Assembly: GCA_001643675.2 (NCBI GenBank)
Contig: LSRY02000023.1
Coordinates: 227,501-291,500, forward strand
DNA: 64,000 nt
Origin: Monocercomonoides exilis
Lineage: Eukaryota; Preaxostyla; Oxymonadida; Polymastigidae
Direction: 5' to 3'
The notes beneath the pieces were generated by a model. That model worked only from the letters and a program-made list of their open reading frames with translations. It ran no database searches and was not told the origin of the DNA. A program made the translations under genes and the position numbers. This document shows, piece by piece, positions 22,221-35,144 of this stretch; positions within the stretch are counted from its first letter, which is position 1, and each line of letters starts with the position of its first letter.

Positions 22221-25200
22221 TCATAAATATCGAAGTATCTCCACATTCTCCTCTCCAATCAGTCGCGCCAGTATCTCTTCGCCACTGTGCCTCCTTTTTT
22301 GCCTCCGAAGTGAAGACTCAGTTGGCTGCAGATACGACTTATCTGGCGAGACAGATTTAACAGACGAACTTACACGAGTAGATGCAGACATTCCACAAGA
22401 TGAATAATTTCTTCCAGAATCTGCTGTTAAACTGTTGACTTCATTGCTATTCTCAGCACATACATCACCAGCAGACTGCTCGGAATTAACACACGAAACA
22501 GATGTTTGATATGAAGTTGGACTAACGCCACGAGGATGTGCACAATTTGAAGACAAGAAATATGCTGCATATGAAGAAGAGGAAGAAGGTTGCTGTGGAG
22601 GAGGTGGTGGAGACAACTGCCGTGAGAGCGGTGTGTGTGGAGGCTTCACAGCTGCACGCTGAGGAATAGCCACAAAAGGGGCTGGCGCACCAGCCAAAGG
22701 GCGAAGACCCGACTTTGAGGTCTTTTTCTTTCGACGGAACTTCTTTGGATGCGAAGAAGATGTTGAGGAAGAAATGGCAGGAGAAGAAAAAGGCCTGCTC
22801 AGTTGACGCTGTTCCGGTTGGCTGCTGTTTTCATTCTGGTTGGATGATGCTTCTGTGGATTGATTTTGAGAGTAATCACAGGAAGAAGAAGAAGGCGATG
22901 ATGATGAGAGAGAATATGCGACTGATTTCTCAGTGGATTGACTGGAGTTTAGCTCTGAAGCTGCTAATGACTCGGTGAATGAGTGAGGTATCTCCATAGA
23001 AATGCTATTGCTCATTGAGTCAGATTGCATTGCCAGCAAAGAAGAAGGTGAAAACGAGAAAGTGCAAGACGGAGAAAAGCTTATCGTTGCCTTTTTGCGT
23101 GTTGTTGTTTGAGGAGCCAGCAGAATCGAAGAGGAAGTCGGTCTTTTTGTGGAGGAAACAAGGGTGACAGACGTGACAGGTAGATTCGGAGGACGAAAAA
23201 TTCGAACATCCTTCTTCTTTTGTACCTTCTCCAAAGACGACGAGTCGTTCTTTGTGTTGATCGAGCTAACTGGTGCTGACGCTGGCCTCACTTTGTTCAT
23301 TGCTTCAGGTAATGGTAATGCAGAAGAGTTTTCTTCCGCAACAACCTTTTCAGATGCATTTCCTTTTGTCTGTGACTTGTTTGCTTCTCTTCGAAGTTCA
23401 GCAATTGTCTCATCATTCTGATATGTAGTTGCATCCGATGAATTAACGTTGTCTATTTTTTCTTCAGTCATTGGTTGATTATCTGGTTGCTCAATAGGAC
23501 TAATGAAATCTGAAGTGTTTGAAATACCACGAAGCAACTGAATATTTGAATCAAGATGCAATTCTTCCTTTTCTACATTTTCTCTCTCCTTTTCAATTTC
23601 TTTTCCACCTTCCCTTTCTTCTTTTTTATTTTCTTTATCTTCTTCAAGTTCAATATTTCTTTCTTTTTCATCATCATCTCCTCTTTTTTCTTTAGTCTCC
23701 GTTGGTAAAATCGGTTCAATCCTTTCAGTTTCTAAAAGCAGGTCATTTTCAGAAGCAGAAATAGAAAGATGCCTTTGGTTTAGATCTTTTGCATCATGGT
23801 CTTCTGATCCGCCTTTTTTGACTTCCTCCTGCTTCGATTGAATTGGCTGCTGCTCTATTAATTGAGGAGAATCTGAAGAAGAAGAAGAAGAAGCAGTAGT
23901 TGAAGAAGACGATGAGCTTTGCATTGTTTTCTGTGCTAAATGTGTTTGCTTCTTTTTGATGGATTGCTTACTTATATTTCGACTTTTTGTAGAAGCACTT
24001 TGCGGTCGCGATCTCGTTTTCTTTTCGTCCAAGTGATTGTGTTGGCTGGACGTTAAAGGCTTTGCTGCTGGATGCTTTCTCGCTTGATGCAGTGCTCCAG
24101 AATGACGACCTTGTTGCTGATGCTTCTTTGACTTCATGAAATGATCAGGTTTGATCAAAGGTGAAGCTGTTGAAGCAGATTCGGGTTTTGAGTTTGTGTC
24201 AATTTGAATGGCTTTCTGTTGCTGAAAGGTTACACCTTTTTCTTCAATAACTTTCTCTTTTTTTGCATCTTTCAAAATCTCGAGCGGTTCTTCCATTGAT
24301 ATTTTCAAAGAGGAAGATAATTCATGAGAAACAACTGATTTATCTGGTGATGAATCCAAATCGATTTCTTCTTTGATTGATTCCACAGGAAGGTTCAATA
24401 CACTTTGCACACAATCAGCCACAGTTGGAGTGCACATTAATTGTGAAGCAACACATTCACTTTTCTCATTGTCTGATGAATTGCTGCTATTCCATTGTGA
24501 TCTATCAGCATTTGGTGCTTTCAATAAATTATCGTTCTCACTTGCTTTGCTGCCATTAGCATTGATATCAAATCTGTCATTTGATTCGCCATTCATTCGA
24601 TTGTCTTCTTCTTTTTTGCTTCTTCTTGAACTTGCACATGCAAGTGCATCATCACGAACTGAATCGATCGGCTGAGGAGAGTCTGACAGAAGTGTCGAGG
24701 CAGCTTTTGCAGGAAGCAGAAACGACAAATCAATCGATTGCACTTTTTGTGTTGTTTTGCTTTGATTTGGATATAAGTCATCATTTCCGGATGTGGAACA
24801 AGATGAATTTGGGGGACTTTTCTCGTTCTTATTGCCTTCAATTAAACACAGTGCACTTCCCTGTTTACACATACGTGGAGTGTCAAGTGAATAATGCGAA
24901 TCTTTCAGAATATCATTTGCATCATCTTGATCAACTTCCACTTTTTCCTCATCTTCTTCTGTCTCATTCCTCGTCTCTTTCTCAGCATTCTCTTCGACGT
25001 TCCTATCTCTTTGCTGCTTCTCTGTCATTGCTCCATCAACAAACAGAGCTGATCTTGACGATCTGAGTGTGTGTAGATGCTTTCTCGATGTCTGCCACGA
25101 ATGGAAGGTGGTAAATGTGCTCCTTGAGCTGCACAAGTTTCCACTGGGTTGAAGCCCATGAGACTTACACTGCTGAGGAGACAGGCCGTCTGTGAACTCA

Positions 25201-27189
25201 ATCTGTTTGAGCTTCAGCGGAATGCGGCGTGAAGGCGATGGGGAACGGTTAGGCGGAGCATACGAAGGAGAAAAGGCAGGCTCAGCTTGGTTGTCTGAGG
25301 AAGAACGTTTTGTGCTGTCTGCTTCAGGAAGGTTGTGTGAACTGAATGAGAGACATTGATTCTCACTTGGGGAAGATGGCACACGCAATGAAGCATTCAA
25401 AGAGGATGGATCAGAAATCGAAAGACGTGGCGAAGTGAAAGATGAGGAAAAGGAGGAGGAACGCTGTGTCTTCAGTTGATCGGACGAAACGAACTTTTTC
25501 GGGCGAAATACAGAAGGAACAATTGGAAGAGCAGAGTTTGTGCCGTCTGTTGCATCTTTGAGCGGATAGTGCTTGCAGCTTTTTTCTGTGTGTTGCATTT
25601 CTCTCTCCCTTTGAGACGATTGATTGAATCCTTTCTGGTTCAAAAGCATCATCGGAAAGGGAACAAAATGTGTTGAAGAACGATTGCCAGCTGATGGCTT
25701 TGTTGAATAGCTTGCTGATCGTATGCGTGATTTCCTTCTGATTGCACTGCGACGCAAAGCTTTTGGTGCAACAGCAGTATTAGAAAGCGGATCGCAAGGA
25801 GTAGAAGAAGCAGAACAAGGAGAGGTTGAAGTGAATTGTGATGAAAGAGAAGACTGAGGAAACGAGGAAGCGACTCGTGCTGAATACTGAAGGCGTTTCA
25901 ACGGATGAGCAGGTGAAGTGTTTGTTTGAGCATCTTCAGGCATTTCTTCAGACTGTTCATTCAGATTGGCGAATGAAAACGAGGAGGAAAGAGAAGACAA
26001 AGAGGCAGACGAGCCAAGAGAAGGTCCTTGAACAGAAGAATTAATATTTGAAGATGTCCATCCAGATACAGCGTCGCCTTCTTCCTGAAGCATCGAGCTT
26101 GATTCAGATGTGGAAAGAGCAGGAGAAAGCTGGCGGAGCGATTCTGAAAGCCTGCGGTTTCTGTGAGGTGTGGAATGAGGTGAATGATGTGGCGTGGAAG
26201 ATGCAGAGTGAAGTGAGGCATTTGATATTACGGAGTGAAGAAGAATCGACGGAGACAAGCTTTCGCGTGGGGTGAACTGCGGGGTAAAGTATGCACTGTG
26301 TAGTGGAGTGGCAGAGGCTGAGGAAGTTTGACTGTTGAGTCCTAATGAAGGCAGACTTGAGTGAAACAATGGCTGCTCTTCGATGGAACTGATTAATGGT
26401 GGTGTGTTACACAAGGAGTTTGTGCCAGCCGAGCGAAATGTGAAGCCAGACTCGTGATAAGAGTCTGTTGAATAACCTTCCATCAATTGCGAGAGGCTTG
26501 AGAATTCTTGGTCGGGCTTTAAACCTATTCGTTGTTCATTTACTCGAAAACGTTCAGTACTTAACTGTTCGTCATTTTTTCCTTTTTTTGTCGATCGTTC
26601 TGACAAAACACGAGGTGTAAGCTCGATACATTTCAAAGTTTCTTCATCCTCATTAATAAAAGAAAGAGGATGAGGAGCTTCTTGCGGAAGGGGATATGGC
26701 AAAGGCAGAAAAGAGTTTTCATAATCTGACATTGAGTCATCTTCAGAAAGTCGTGATCTCTGAGTTGGAGAAAACGATGGATTGCGTTTCCTTTGAACGA
26801 GAAACGATTTTTGTGGGATGGGAATTGGCTTAGCTTCTCTAATAATGATAAAAAGAACATGAAAATACATTTAAAATGCAAAAAAAGTTTCTTCACACTT
26901 TTCTTCACTTTCTGAAAAAAGAACAATACACGATGCGCATAAAAAATTCAAAAATTAAGTGGTATTTAAAATGAATAAGAGTTATCAAACCGAGCAATTC
27001 TCGAAGAAATTTGAAACTTTTTGTTCCATCAAGTTGTTCCTCTTGAAAGTCTGTGGAAAAAGTATGAGTGAGTCTTCCAACCAATGAAGAAGAAGAAGGA
27101 GATAAGGGCGCTTGCTTTAATGTGCTGTATTTCTCTGTAGACTTGAATTTAGAAAATAATGAGCGCGGACAAGTCATATCTGAATTCAC
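22221..27189 (-). CDS. Large Ser-rich, mostly disordered protein, two exons
   Basis: The main exon, 26836-22221, is open for more than 1500 codons and ends in TGA. A first exon at 27189-26991 (starting MNSDMTCPRSLFSKF) joins it in frame through a 154-nt intron with donor gtttga and acceptor ttagag, giving 1604 residues. The alternative is a start at a Met within the main exon, such as MSDYENS. Composition is Ser/Pro/Thr/Gln-rich with many phosphorylatable SSP/SPS stretches. There is a Glu/Lys-rich charged block near residue 1130 and short Ser homopolymers. The C-terminus is more ordered and looks conserved in character: KRRHSGEEILARLIGEENV, then EILRYL. No catalytic domain or membrane segment is seen and no family is recognised. 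It is probably an intracellular scaffold or regulatory protein. Confidence 0.8.
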
Positions 27190-27619
27190 GCTTTAAATAA
27201 CTTCTAAAAAAATTGTTTAATAACTCAAATGGATATTCTTGTATATTTCAGTGGCAAATATATTTTGTTAATAAGAATTACTTTTATTTAAAAAAGTTAT
27301 AGCCTTTTTTTAACAAATAAAAAATTAAATAAAAATTCTTAAGGGACTAAAAACAACATACACAATATCGAAAGATGTTAAAATTATAAATGTTGGAAAT
27401 CAGATAATTCCAGATAATGTAGTCATTCTATTAAAAATGTTTCAACTTCGATCATTTTCTTGAATTAAAAGACTTTCATCCTTCAAGCTCAATAAAGTTG
27501 TTGAATTAGCTGAATATGAAAGCAAGTTCAAACACAAGGCAGAAAGGAAGTTGTTTTAAAAGACATTTGTTGAAGATGCTTTATATAAGCCAAGCACAAA
27601 CACTTTTCTTTCACAGTTT
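27190..27619. other. Intergenic spacer
   Basis: 430 bp of AT-rich sequence between two minus-strand genes. It must hold the promoter of the 27189 gene and the 3' end of the coiled-coil gene. No motif recognised. Confidence 0.5.
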
Positions 27620-28226
27620 TTATTTTATTGCCTTTAGAATCTCGAGCAGCCTGTCAATTCCTTCTGTACGAGATGCTCTGTCAGACAATCTCTGTGCAGT
27701 CAAAGGAGTTGCAGAAGGTGTTGAAAAGGACTGGGTAAGCAGCACATTGTTCAGTGATGTGGGTGCTCTTGCATAAAGCTCGTTGGATGAAGTGACATGA
27801 TTTGACTGCTCTTGCAGTGAAGTTGGATTTGCTGCTTCATTTCCTCTTCTCTGCTGCTCAAGCAATAAAAGCTCTTCTGCCAATGAATTACTCGCCTCTT
27901 TGTTCTGCGGTGTTGTTGATTCTGTGCTTCGCTGGCGCCAAGACTCCGACAAAAGGGCTGTTCTGTCTCTGTGCTGTGCATTGTGTGGCTGGCTGGTACT
28001 TCTCTTCAGTGGTATTCCAATTGTGCGCGGAAGAAGCGAGCGAGGCGATTTGGTAGATGAAAGCGCATCTTGGCTGATCCCCTGGCTGCGAGAATGAGTT
28101 GCCTGCTGTTGTGTCTGCTGCTGCTGCTCTTGTTGAGGCAATGAATCGCTTTGCTCAGAAGTTCTTTGAGCAAGTCGCTTTCTCAGAGATGCAAGAAGCG
28201 AAGCTGATGAAGTGGAAGAAGAAGAG

Positions 28227-28257
<31 letters not shown>

Positions 28258-29647
28258 GCACAGTAGAAGAAAACAAAGGCGAAGCAAAAAGAGTCTGTGA
28301 AAGTGACGAGACTTTTCTGTGATGTGTAGGCGAAGAGCGGAAAGGCGGGTCAGAACACGAAGGCGGAACTGGAAGTGCATTTGCTGGCTGAGCAGAGGCA
28401 ATCGCCATTGGCGACAAGTTGAGTCTTGTTTGTCCGCTGAGGGTGTCAGAGACTGAAGAAGAAGAAGAAGAAGTTTTGTGTGGTGTGTCTGCTGTGTGTG
28501 ATGCTGGGGCTATGGATGAAATGGATGAAGTGAAGCGGCTGTTTGTTTTTGATTGAAAATCTGCATTGCTTGTTGGAAGTGTTTGGTAGGCCACAGCTTC
28601 TGTTGGTGGCAGGAAGGACAATATAATTGTGGGAGATTGGCTTTGCTGGGTGTAAGACGAAGAAGACGGAGAAGAAAGCAATATCGTCGGGGGCCGTTGC
28701 GGCGAAGTGAATTTTGTCTGATCTCTTTCAAACACAGTATCCTTCTTTATATCCAAAGTGTTATTTCCAAACTCTTGTTTTGAGTTCATGTCTTGAATGG
28801 TTTTTGTCAACCTATCAATTTCTTCAGTCAGTTTTATGTGTTCCTTTTCCTGTTCATCTCCTTTCGCTTCGAGCTGTTGTGTCAGTTTTTGTATTTCAAG
28901 CTTCAGCTTTCCTTTCTCATTATTGTGCTCTTCTTGAAGTTTGCTGATTTCGTTCTTCAAACAAGCATTTTCTTCTATTGTCGCTTGAAGTTTGCTTTCA
29001 TATGTTTCTTTGAGTTTAGTTTGCTCCATTTCATGCTTTTCAATTTCCTCTTTCTGCTTTTCTTCTAATTTTTGAAGACTATCTCGAATTGACTGAATCA
29101 TATCTTGTGTTTGTATATTTTTTTGAGCAACATCATCCTCTAATTTTTGCATTTTCTCTTCTTTTTCTTTCAGTTCTTCTGTTTTATGTCTTACAGATTC
29201 TTCTCTTTCTGAAATGGTTTTTTCTCGCTGACTTATAGTATTTTCCATTGTTTCCAAAATATCTGAAAGAGTAAGATTTGAAGGAATGAGAGAATCAATA
29301 AATTCATCTAGTTCCTTTCGAAGGGAATGCAGCTTTTCAAATTGTTCAGCCTTTAATTGAAGATAATTTGAAAAGAAAAGAAAACTCAATTACATTAAAA
29401 ACCTTCGAACTGGAAGCTAAATTCGATGATTCACTCTCTTGCTCTGCTTCAAGCATTATCTCATTTAATTTATTGCTAGTTTCAACAAGTAAATTACTTA
29501 TGTGCTGAACCTGTTCATCTCTTTGTTTTCGAAGAAAACGAAGTTGATTTATTGAATTTTCAATCTTAAGAAGTGTAAAAATTACATGAAAATACTACAT
29601 TCATATACACAAACTGTTTCAATAGTCCCACTATCGGCCACAGACAT
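27620..29647 (-). CDS. Coiled-coil protein with Ser/Gln-rich tail, three exons
   Basis: Exons are 29647-29615 (MSVADSGTIET), 29564-29403 and 29350-27620, giving 641 residues and ending in TAA. Introns are 50 nt (donor gtttgt) and 52 nt (donor gttttt). Both are phase 0 and both joins keep heptad-rich sequence in register. Residues about 12-300 form long Glu/Lys/Gln coiled coils (TISEREESVRHKTEELKEKE and similar). Residues about 300-600 are Ser/Thr/Pro/Gln-rich and disordered with a Ser homopolymer. The last 30 residues (LSDRASRTEGIDRLLEILKA) look helical. There is no motor, EF-hand or membrane domain. A cytoskeletal or scaffold role is inferred from composition only. Without the two small 5' exons the protein would begin at a false internal Met (MSFLFFSNYLQ), which is intron sequence. 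Confidence 0.85.
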
Positions 29648-29888
29648 CAAAAAATTCAAAAACGTAACAAGAATTAATTTAAAAATAAAATATAATGGTA
29701 TAGTAACAAAAAACACTTACATATAAGCATTGTAACATGAGAAAGAATTGTAAGTTTCAAAATTAAATTTGAAAAAATGAAACAGTTCACGCAAATTTTC
29801 AATCCTTGGCTGGCAATAAATATTTCTGATAAAGATCCATATATCTTGAAAACAAATGAGAAGTTAACAAATTAACATATTTCATAAT

Positions 29889-31651
29889 TCAAAAAAAATA
29901 TTTCGCAAACTGTGTTACATCAGCCAACAATTCTTTTAATTTTGTCATGTACTGTTCATCAGAAGATACAGGCATTTCTTGAAGAAAAGCAGGAAGTTTT
30001 AGAAGAAGTCGTAGAAGATGCTCTGAACCACAAGTGTCTGACGGCCACATAAACAAAGGTTCCTCCGAGTTTTCTGCCAGTTTCTTTGTTTTCGCTGCAA
30101 TTTCACTAAAGAAGAACTCCACTGCAGCTTCACTCGGAAGCGTACTCTTGGCCTCTTGAAATAATTGAATGAGTGATTTTTTCTGAGGTTGCGTGTCTGA
30201 TTCTTCGCTAACACTAACACTTGCACTTGTACTCGAACTAGAACTAGAACTTTCACTTTCGATTTCATTCGAATTATGACTTACTCCATCACCTGCACAT
30301 AATTTGGCACCAATTTTTTGGTTCTTCAGCATCTGCTCGCAGGCGTGTTCGTATGCATCCACCTCCTGCTCCATAATCAGATAAGGATCAACAAAATCAT
30401 CAAAATAATGTCTCAAGTCTTCAGCGAATGTGGAATAAGCCAACAAGTCAAAATGGCTTTCAGATGAAGTGTCGCTCTCTTCGAGCTTCTTTAGCTGTTG
30501 TTCTTTGTGCAGCAGATACCCAACAAGAATCTCTGTCACAGTAGGACTTCGCGGAAATGGAGATATCTTTCAAAAAAAAATCATAATTATTACAAAAAGC
30601 GTTAAATACTCTCATGTTATACACATAAAAGAAACAAGTTATACCACTCCTTTTGTTGATACTTCAACAAAATTTCCAATGAAAAATTGCTTCAGAGACG
30701 GAGTAAGTATGTATTTAACAATATCTTTAGTCTAAAAAACATATTCAGCACAACAAAAAGCATATAATTTGTAAATTAAAAATTAAAAATAGAATTATTA
30801 TCCGTAGGAGTATTTCTAAATAATTCTTCAAACATCCACTTTTTTAGAAGAAGATTTTGACTTTGACTGTAATGATTTTCTCTTACTACTTCCTGATCCG
30901 AATTTATTTTTCTCTAAATCTTTTTTATCTTCATTTTCAATATTATCTTCCTGAATATTTATTTCAGTTTCTTCATCATCTTCTTCGTTCTGCTCATCTT
31001 CTTTCTTCACCTTCCCTGAAGCATGATTTTGCAACGATGCATTAACTTTTGTATCTTCACTATCCATTTGATTTCCAACTGTTGACGATTTTCGAGAATT
31101 AGTGTCACGCTCTACAGTACGAATAGTTTTTTCATTCTCTTCAGTTGAATCATAACTACTCGTCCGAGACTCCTTTATCCGTTTTGTGTCCTTTTGATCT
31201 TTTTCTTTAAGAAATTTACATGTCAAAAAGGAAAATTATAAATGAAATATTTTTTGTCAAAAAAAGCCATTGAACAATAAGTTAGTCCCTGGAGCAAACT
31301 TGATGCAGATAACATCCTTTTCTTTTTAGAAAATAGTTTTCCTTCACCGGAATGCTCTTCATCTTTTGATTCATCTGTTTGTGATTTTTTCTTTTTTCCT
31401 CCTGCATTCTTTTGGTCTCTCGATTTTTTCACCGCTTCATTGTAAATTTTTGTTGAAAGTTCTCTGTTCTCAGCAGTATCCTTAAGAAGATTCGAAGGTG
31501 GGACCCATTCATCGTGATTTGAACTCCATCCATAATAATGAACTTTATACTGCTTTTCACTTCCTTCCCCTCTTTCCCCCATCACAACAGCTTTATAATA
31601 ACAGATCCCAGATTTTGCATGGACGACTTCTTTTAAATCAAAGTGTTCCAT
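29889..31651 (-). CDS. MRG15/Eaf3-type chromodomain plus MRG-domain chromatin protein
   Basis: Exons are 31651-31300, 31204-30834, 30731-30645 and 30566-29889, giving 495 residues and ending in TGA. Introns are 95, 102 and 78 nt (donors gtttgc, gtttga, gtataa). Residues about 1-60 form the chromo barrel: HAKSGICYYKAVVM, then KQYKVHYYGWSSNHDEWVPP, which matches the family's HYxGWxxxxDEWV core. A Lys/Ser/Glu-rich linker follows. The MRG domain starts at about residue 242 (KDIVKYILTPSLKQFF) and continues with EILVGYLLHKEQQ, FAEDLRHYFDDFVDPYLI and HLLRLLLKLPAFLQ. Known relatives bind methylated H3K36 and sit in NuA4/Rpd3S-type complexes. An acidic Ser-rich insert of roughly 60 residues interrupts the MRG domain. 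The start Met is 68 bp from the start of the divergent S41-like gene. Confidence 0.9.
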
Positions 31652-31719
31652 GAGAAATTTGAAATATAAATTGATCTGTGCAGTATAATAGATATCATTC
31701 AACTGATCAGCAATAAAAA
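31652..31719. promoter_or_regulatory. 68-bp divergent promoter region
   Basis: Lies between the start codons of the MRG gene (31651, minus) and the S41-like gene (31720, plus). Both starts are supported by the splicing models and domain starts, so both 5' UTRs and any core promoter must share these 68 bp or overlap coding sequence. No element is recognised by eye. Confidence 0.6.
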
Positions 31720-34151
31720 ATGTTGATATTGTTGTTTGCTGCATCTTTCGTTTTATGTGAACCGTGCACTTTTGATCCAAATAACATATACGAATGGGCA
31801 GAAATAGAAACTTGCCTAAAAACTCTTCCAGTATATTATCAGTTTTATAAATAATAATAATAAATTATTGTGACTGTTTTATTTCATAAATTTAAATAAT
31901 TATTCAGTGGAAAAAAGATTTGGAAGAGACAAAAAATGTGATTGACATTTTATTGAAGAATATGGAAAGTTATGCTTTTCGTGATACTCTTCTTCTTCCT
32001 CCAAAGCCTTTTGATAAACTTGCAATGGACGTCGTTCAAGAATTGAAAGACATTAATGAAAAAGAATGGGATGATGGTTATGCTTTTCATGAAGAAATTT
32101 CTCGGGTAATTGCTAAAATGAAAGATCCAGACACATTTTATAGTTTTCCTTGCTCTGAATATTTCAGTTATGTGCTTCCGTTTCAATTTGTAATTGAAAT
32201 AGTGAAAAATGGTGATGCAGAAGAACTTCAAGTTAAGGCAAAGGAAGCTGCTGATCCCGAAGTTACAAAACATCATATTGGCTTGAATCGACTTGATTTA
32301 ACAGATAAAGTAATAACTGCTATTGCCCTTGATGGGGAAGACTTTAAAGACAACGAAAAGCCAGAAGAAACTATTGCAAGATGGGCTGAAGCAAATGTGC
32401 GTATTTCTCGCTCTCCTGCTGCAAGACTGAACTATGCACTTCGCGTGCTTTTTTCAACACGAACAGTGAGCGACATTCCACGTCCAAAGGGACCTCTTAA
32501 GGTTAGATACAAGAACGGTGACGATGATCTAGAAGGAGAAATCCAATTTTATGGGAAAGTTTCTGAGAAAATGAGCTCTCTGGACGAAAAATGCGGTGCA
32601 AAAGCCAAACAGTTCAAACAAACAACATCTGCATCATTGAAGAATGGAAAGCAAAATGAACAGACGAAGAAAGTCAACATTGCAAAGCGATCATCATCCA
32701 TGAAGGAAATTAACGGTCCAGAATATCTTCCAGACTATGAGGAAGTTGAGACTGGACCAGATGTCAAGGGAATTGTCGTGAAGAGTTGGAAAACTGTCAT
32801 TCTCCGCTTCTTCGCATTCGGAGAGGGAGACGAAAAGCGTGTGAAGCAGATGTTTGAGAATGTGATGGGCACGCTGAAGAAAGCCGACGACGCAGGTGCG
32901 AAGCGGCTGGTTGTGGACCTGCGAGGCACAAAAGGCGATGGAGAGCTGCCTATTGGGCGTGTGCTGTTCCACATGCTGTTTCCGAATGCGTTCCCTCTGA
33001 ACGGAGAAACCTGGCTGCCTGCGACAGACGAGAACCAAGCTGTGGAGAAGTCGTTGCTGAATGATCTGGAGTATTACACAACTGAGGTGGATACGCTGGA
33101 GCTGATCAAGAACATCTTCAAGGAGGAGCACAAGAAGCGGACGGTGAATGCGAACATCAACGGGAAATCAGTTGTCCGCACAACAGAATGGACTCCGACC
33201 CATGCACTGAACTTTGATGCAGACGACGTGTGGGAGATGGTGGATGAGAAGTACAGAGTTGGGGAAGACAGAGACACTCCCTTCACTCCGCAGAACATCC
33301 TTGTCATTACAGATGGGCTGTGCAGTGGAATGGCGGGGATGTTTGCGAAGCAGGTGAAGGAGATGAAGCTGGCAAAGGTGATTGGCATTGGAAAAAGCCT
33401 GCTGAACAAAGACATCGGTTTTGATGTGGCGTCTGTAGGCGGATACACCACATTCACCACGGACGACTTGGAGGCAGCACGCGAAGACGCTGAAAAGAAG
33501 AATCTGACTGACCTGCCAGCAGCATTTGCGAGGGAACACACTCTCTTCAGCTATTCTGCAAGGGAGCTGCTATCGTTTGACCACAACACGCCAGATGTTT
33601 CTCTCTCGTGGAAAGTGGTCGAAGCAGACGCGGTTGTGGCGAAGTTCCAGGAGCAGAGCGAGTATGACTCAGCTGATGGGATTGTAGCGACTGCAGAGCT
33701 GACGAACAAGTTCTTTGAATCTTGCTTCGCATGGGAGGTGCTGGACGATCGGAAAAACTGTGACGGAGAAATAAAGAAGAACGGAGGTGGAGAACACGAA
33801 GTGTGGGGCCGGCCGTGCAATGCGAAGGGAGCATTTGACAACTCAACGTGTGTGTTCTCGAGATGTGAGAATGGATACTTCAGAAAGGCCATTGAGCAGA
33901 AAGACAACTGGAGAAAGGGGACACAGACTGGGAAGGAAGCAAACGACATCAAATATGTGTGTGAGAAGATTCCAGTGCTCAAGCTGAAAGAAGAGGAGAA
34001 GAAGCATCCGCTAACTGATATTCCAGCGACACTTGCTATTGTTGCATGCGTTTGTGTTCTTTCGCTGATTGTTGCCCTTGTTGGAGCAGTAATTGCCGTC
34101 AAATCCAAAAAAGTGGAACAAAAATACACCGCAATCAATGACGATGCATGA
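31720..34151 (+). CDS. S41-peptidase-like type I membrane protein
   Basis: Exon 1, 31720-31830, encodes a signal peptide (MLILLFAASFVLC) and NNIYEWAEIETCLKTLP. A 77-nt intron (donor gtatat) joins it in phase 0 to 31908-34151. Total 784 residues, ending in TGA. The middle resembles C-terminal-processing (S41) peptidases: AKRLVVDLRGTKGDGELPIG (about residue 370), then ILVITDGLCSGMAGMFAKQV, then AKVIGIGKSL. Ser510 and Lys533 would be the Ser/Lys pair; their spacing of 23 is close to the family's usual 25, so activity is plausible but unproven. A Cys-rich stretch (FESCFAWEV ... RPCNAKGAFDNSTCVFSRCE) precedes a membrane segment at about 745-768 and a short basic cytoplasmic tail. It is probably a cell-surface or endomembrane peptidase-like protein. 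There is no ATG in frame at the start of exon 2, which is why exon 1 is needed. Confidence 0.85.
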
Positions 34152-35144
34152 TTGTGAGAAGACATATTTTTTATTTGGAATTTCTTTTTTCTTTTCTTTT
34201 CTTTTTTTATTTGCTATTGAATTTTCTTAGTTTTTTAAAAATTTCAAAATCTCTCTGTATTTTTACTCATGTCAATACTCCGTTATGCTTAATTTCTGAG
34301 CCAAACTTCTGTTTTTATAATTGTATGTATGCATATTATTTGAGAGTATATCCTTTAAATAATTTTTAAAAACTATTCCATTCTTTCAATGCTCGTTGGT
34401 TCATTCATTTTTCTTCCTCTCTTTCTTCCTCTCTTTCTTCCTCTCTTTCTTCCTCTCTTTCCTTCTTTTTTTTTCATCATCTTGTTATCTCTTTATTTTC
34501 TCTTTCAATCACTTTTTAATACCACTAATCTTATACGGGATATTATTTTCCATCTCATTGAGCATTTTCTTTCCTGCTCTTTTCGAATTGGGAAAAAAAA
34601 ATGAGAGTCAAAATATGAAATCGAATCAAAAATAAAACCGTCTGGTTGAGATACGCCCAGACTTATGAAAATAAAAATCAAAAAATTAAAAATAAAATAA
34701 AAAATGAAAATATTAAATAAATGAAAATTTTAAAAAATAAAAATGTGTAAAAATATAAAAAGCAAACGCAACAAATGCATTCTGCCAAAACAATTTATCA
34801 TAAATTAATCTCAAACTATAAATAAGAATTTCTAATTGTGTGTGTAAGAAAATCTATCTTCTACAACCGCTCAAATAACAGGATGAATTACACTCACTCG
34901 TTTTCTCTCTTTCTCTCTAAGAGAATGAAATGCTATTCAGAAAGGAAATTATAAAGCCATTTATTTCATTTTAAATATAAAGATAAGCATGAGTCACAAT
35001 GCTATCTTCAAGAACTCTTTTAGGATAACAATCTTATTTTTAATAAAAAATAATGAAAAAAGCTTTCACTCCTTTTTCCTTCCAATTGGATTGGTCGAAT
35101 TTTTTAATTAAAAAAAACCAAACAACGCAACCTTCCTTATTCTT
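34152..35144. other. Convergent intergenic region with C/T minisatellite
   Basis: 3' flanks of the S41-like gene (+) and the Pumilio gene (-). AT-rich apart from the C/T repeat at 34411-34462. No gene supported. Confidence 0.6.
34411..34462. repeat. Tandem 12-bp C/T minisatellite
   Basis: About four copies of ttcctctctttc in a row. Non-coding 3' flank. Confidence 0.85.

Noticed and set aside
29351-29389. Start of the coiled-coil gene at MSFLFFSNYLQ
   Set aside because: This is intron sequence. Splicing 29403 to 29350 restores heptads and leads to a natural start at 29647.
31223-31780. Longer N-terminus for the MRG protein starting at 31780
   Set aside because: The extra residues are antisense to the signal-peptide exon of the S41-like gene and unlike the family. 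The chromo barrel begins just after Met 31651.
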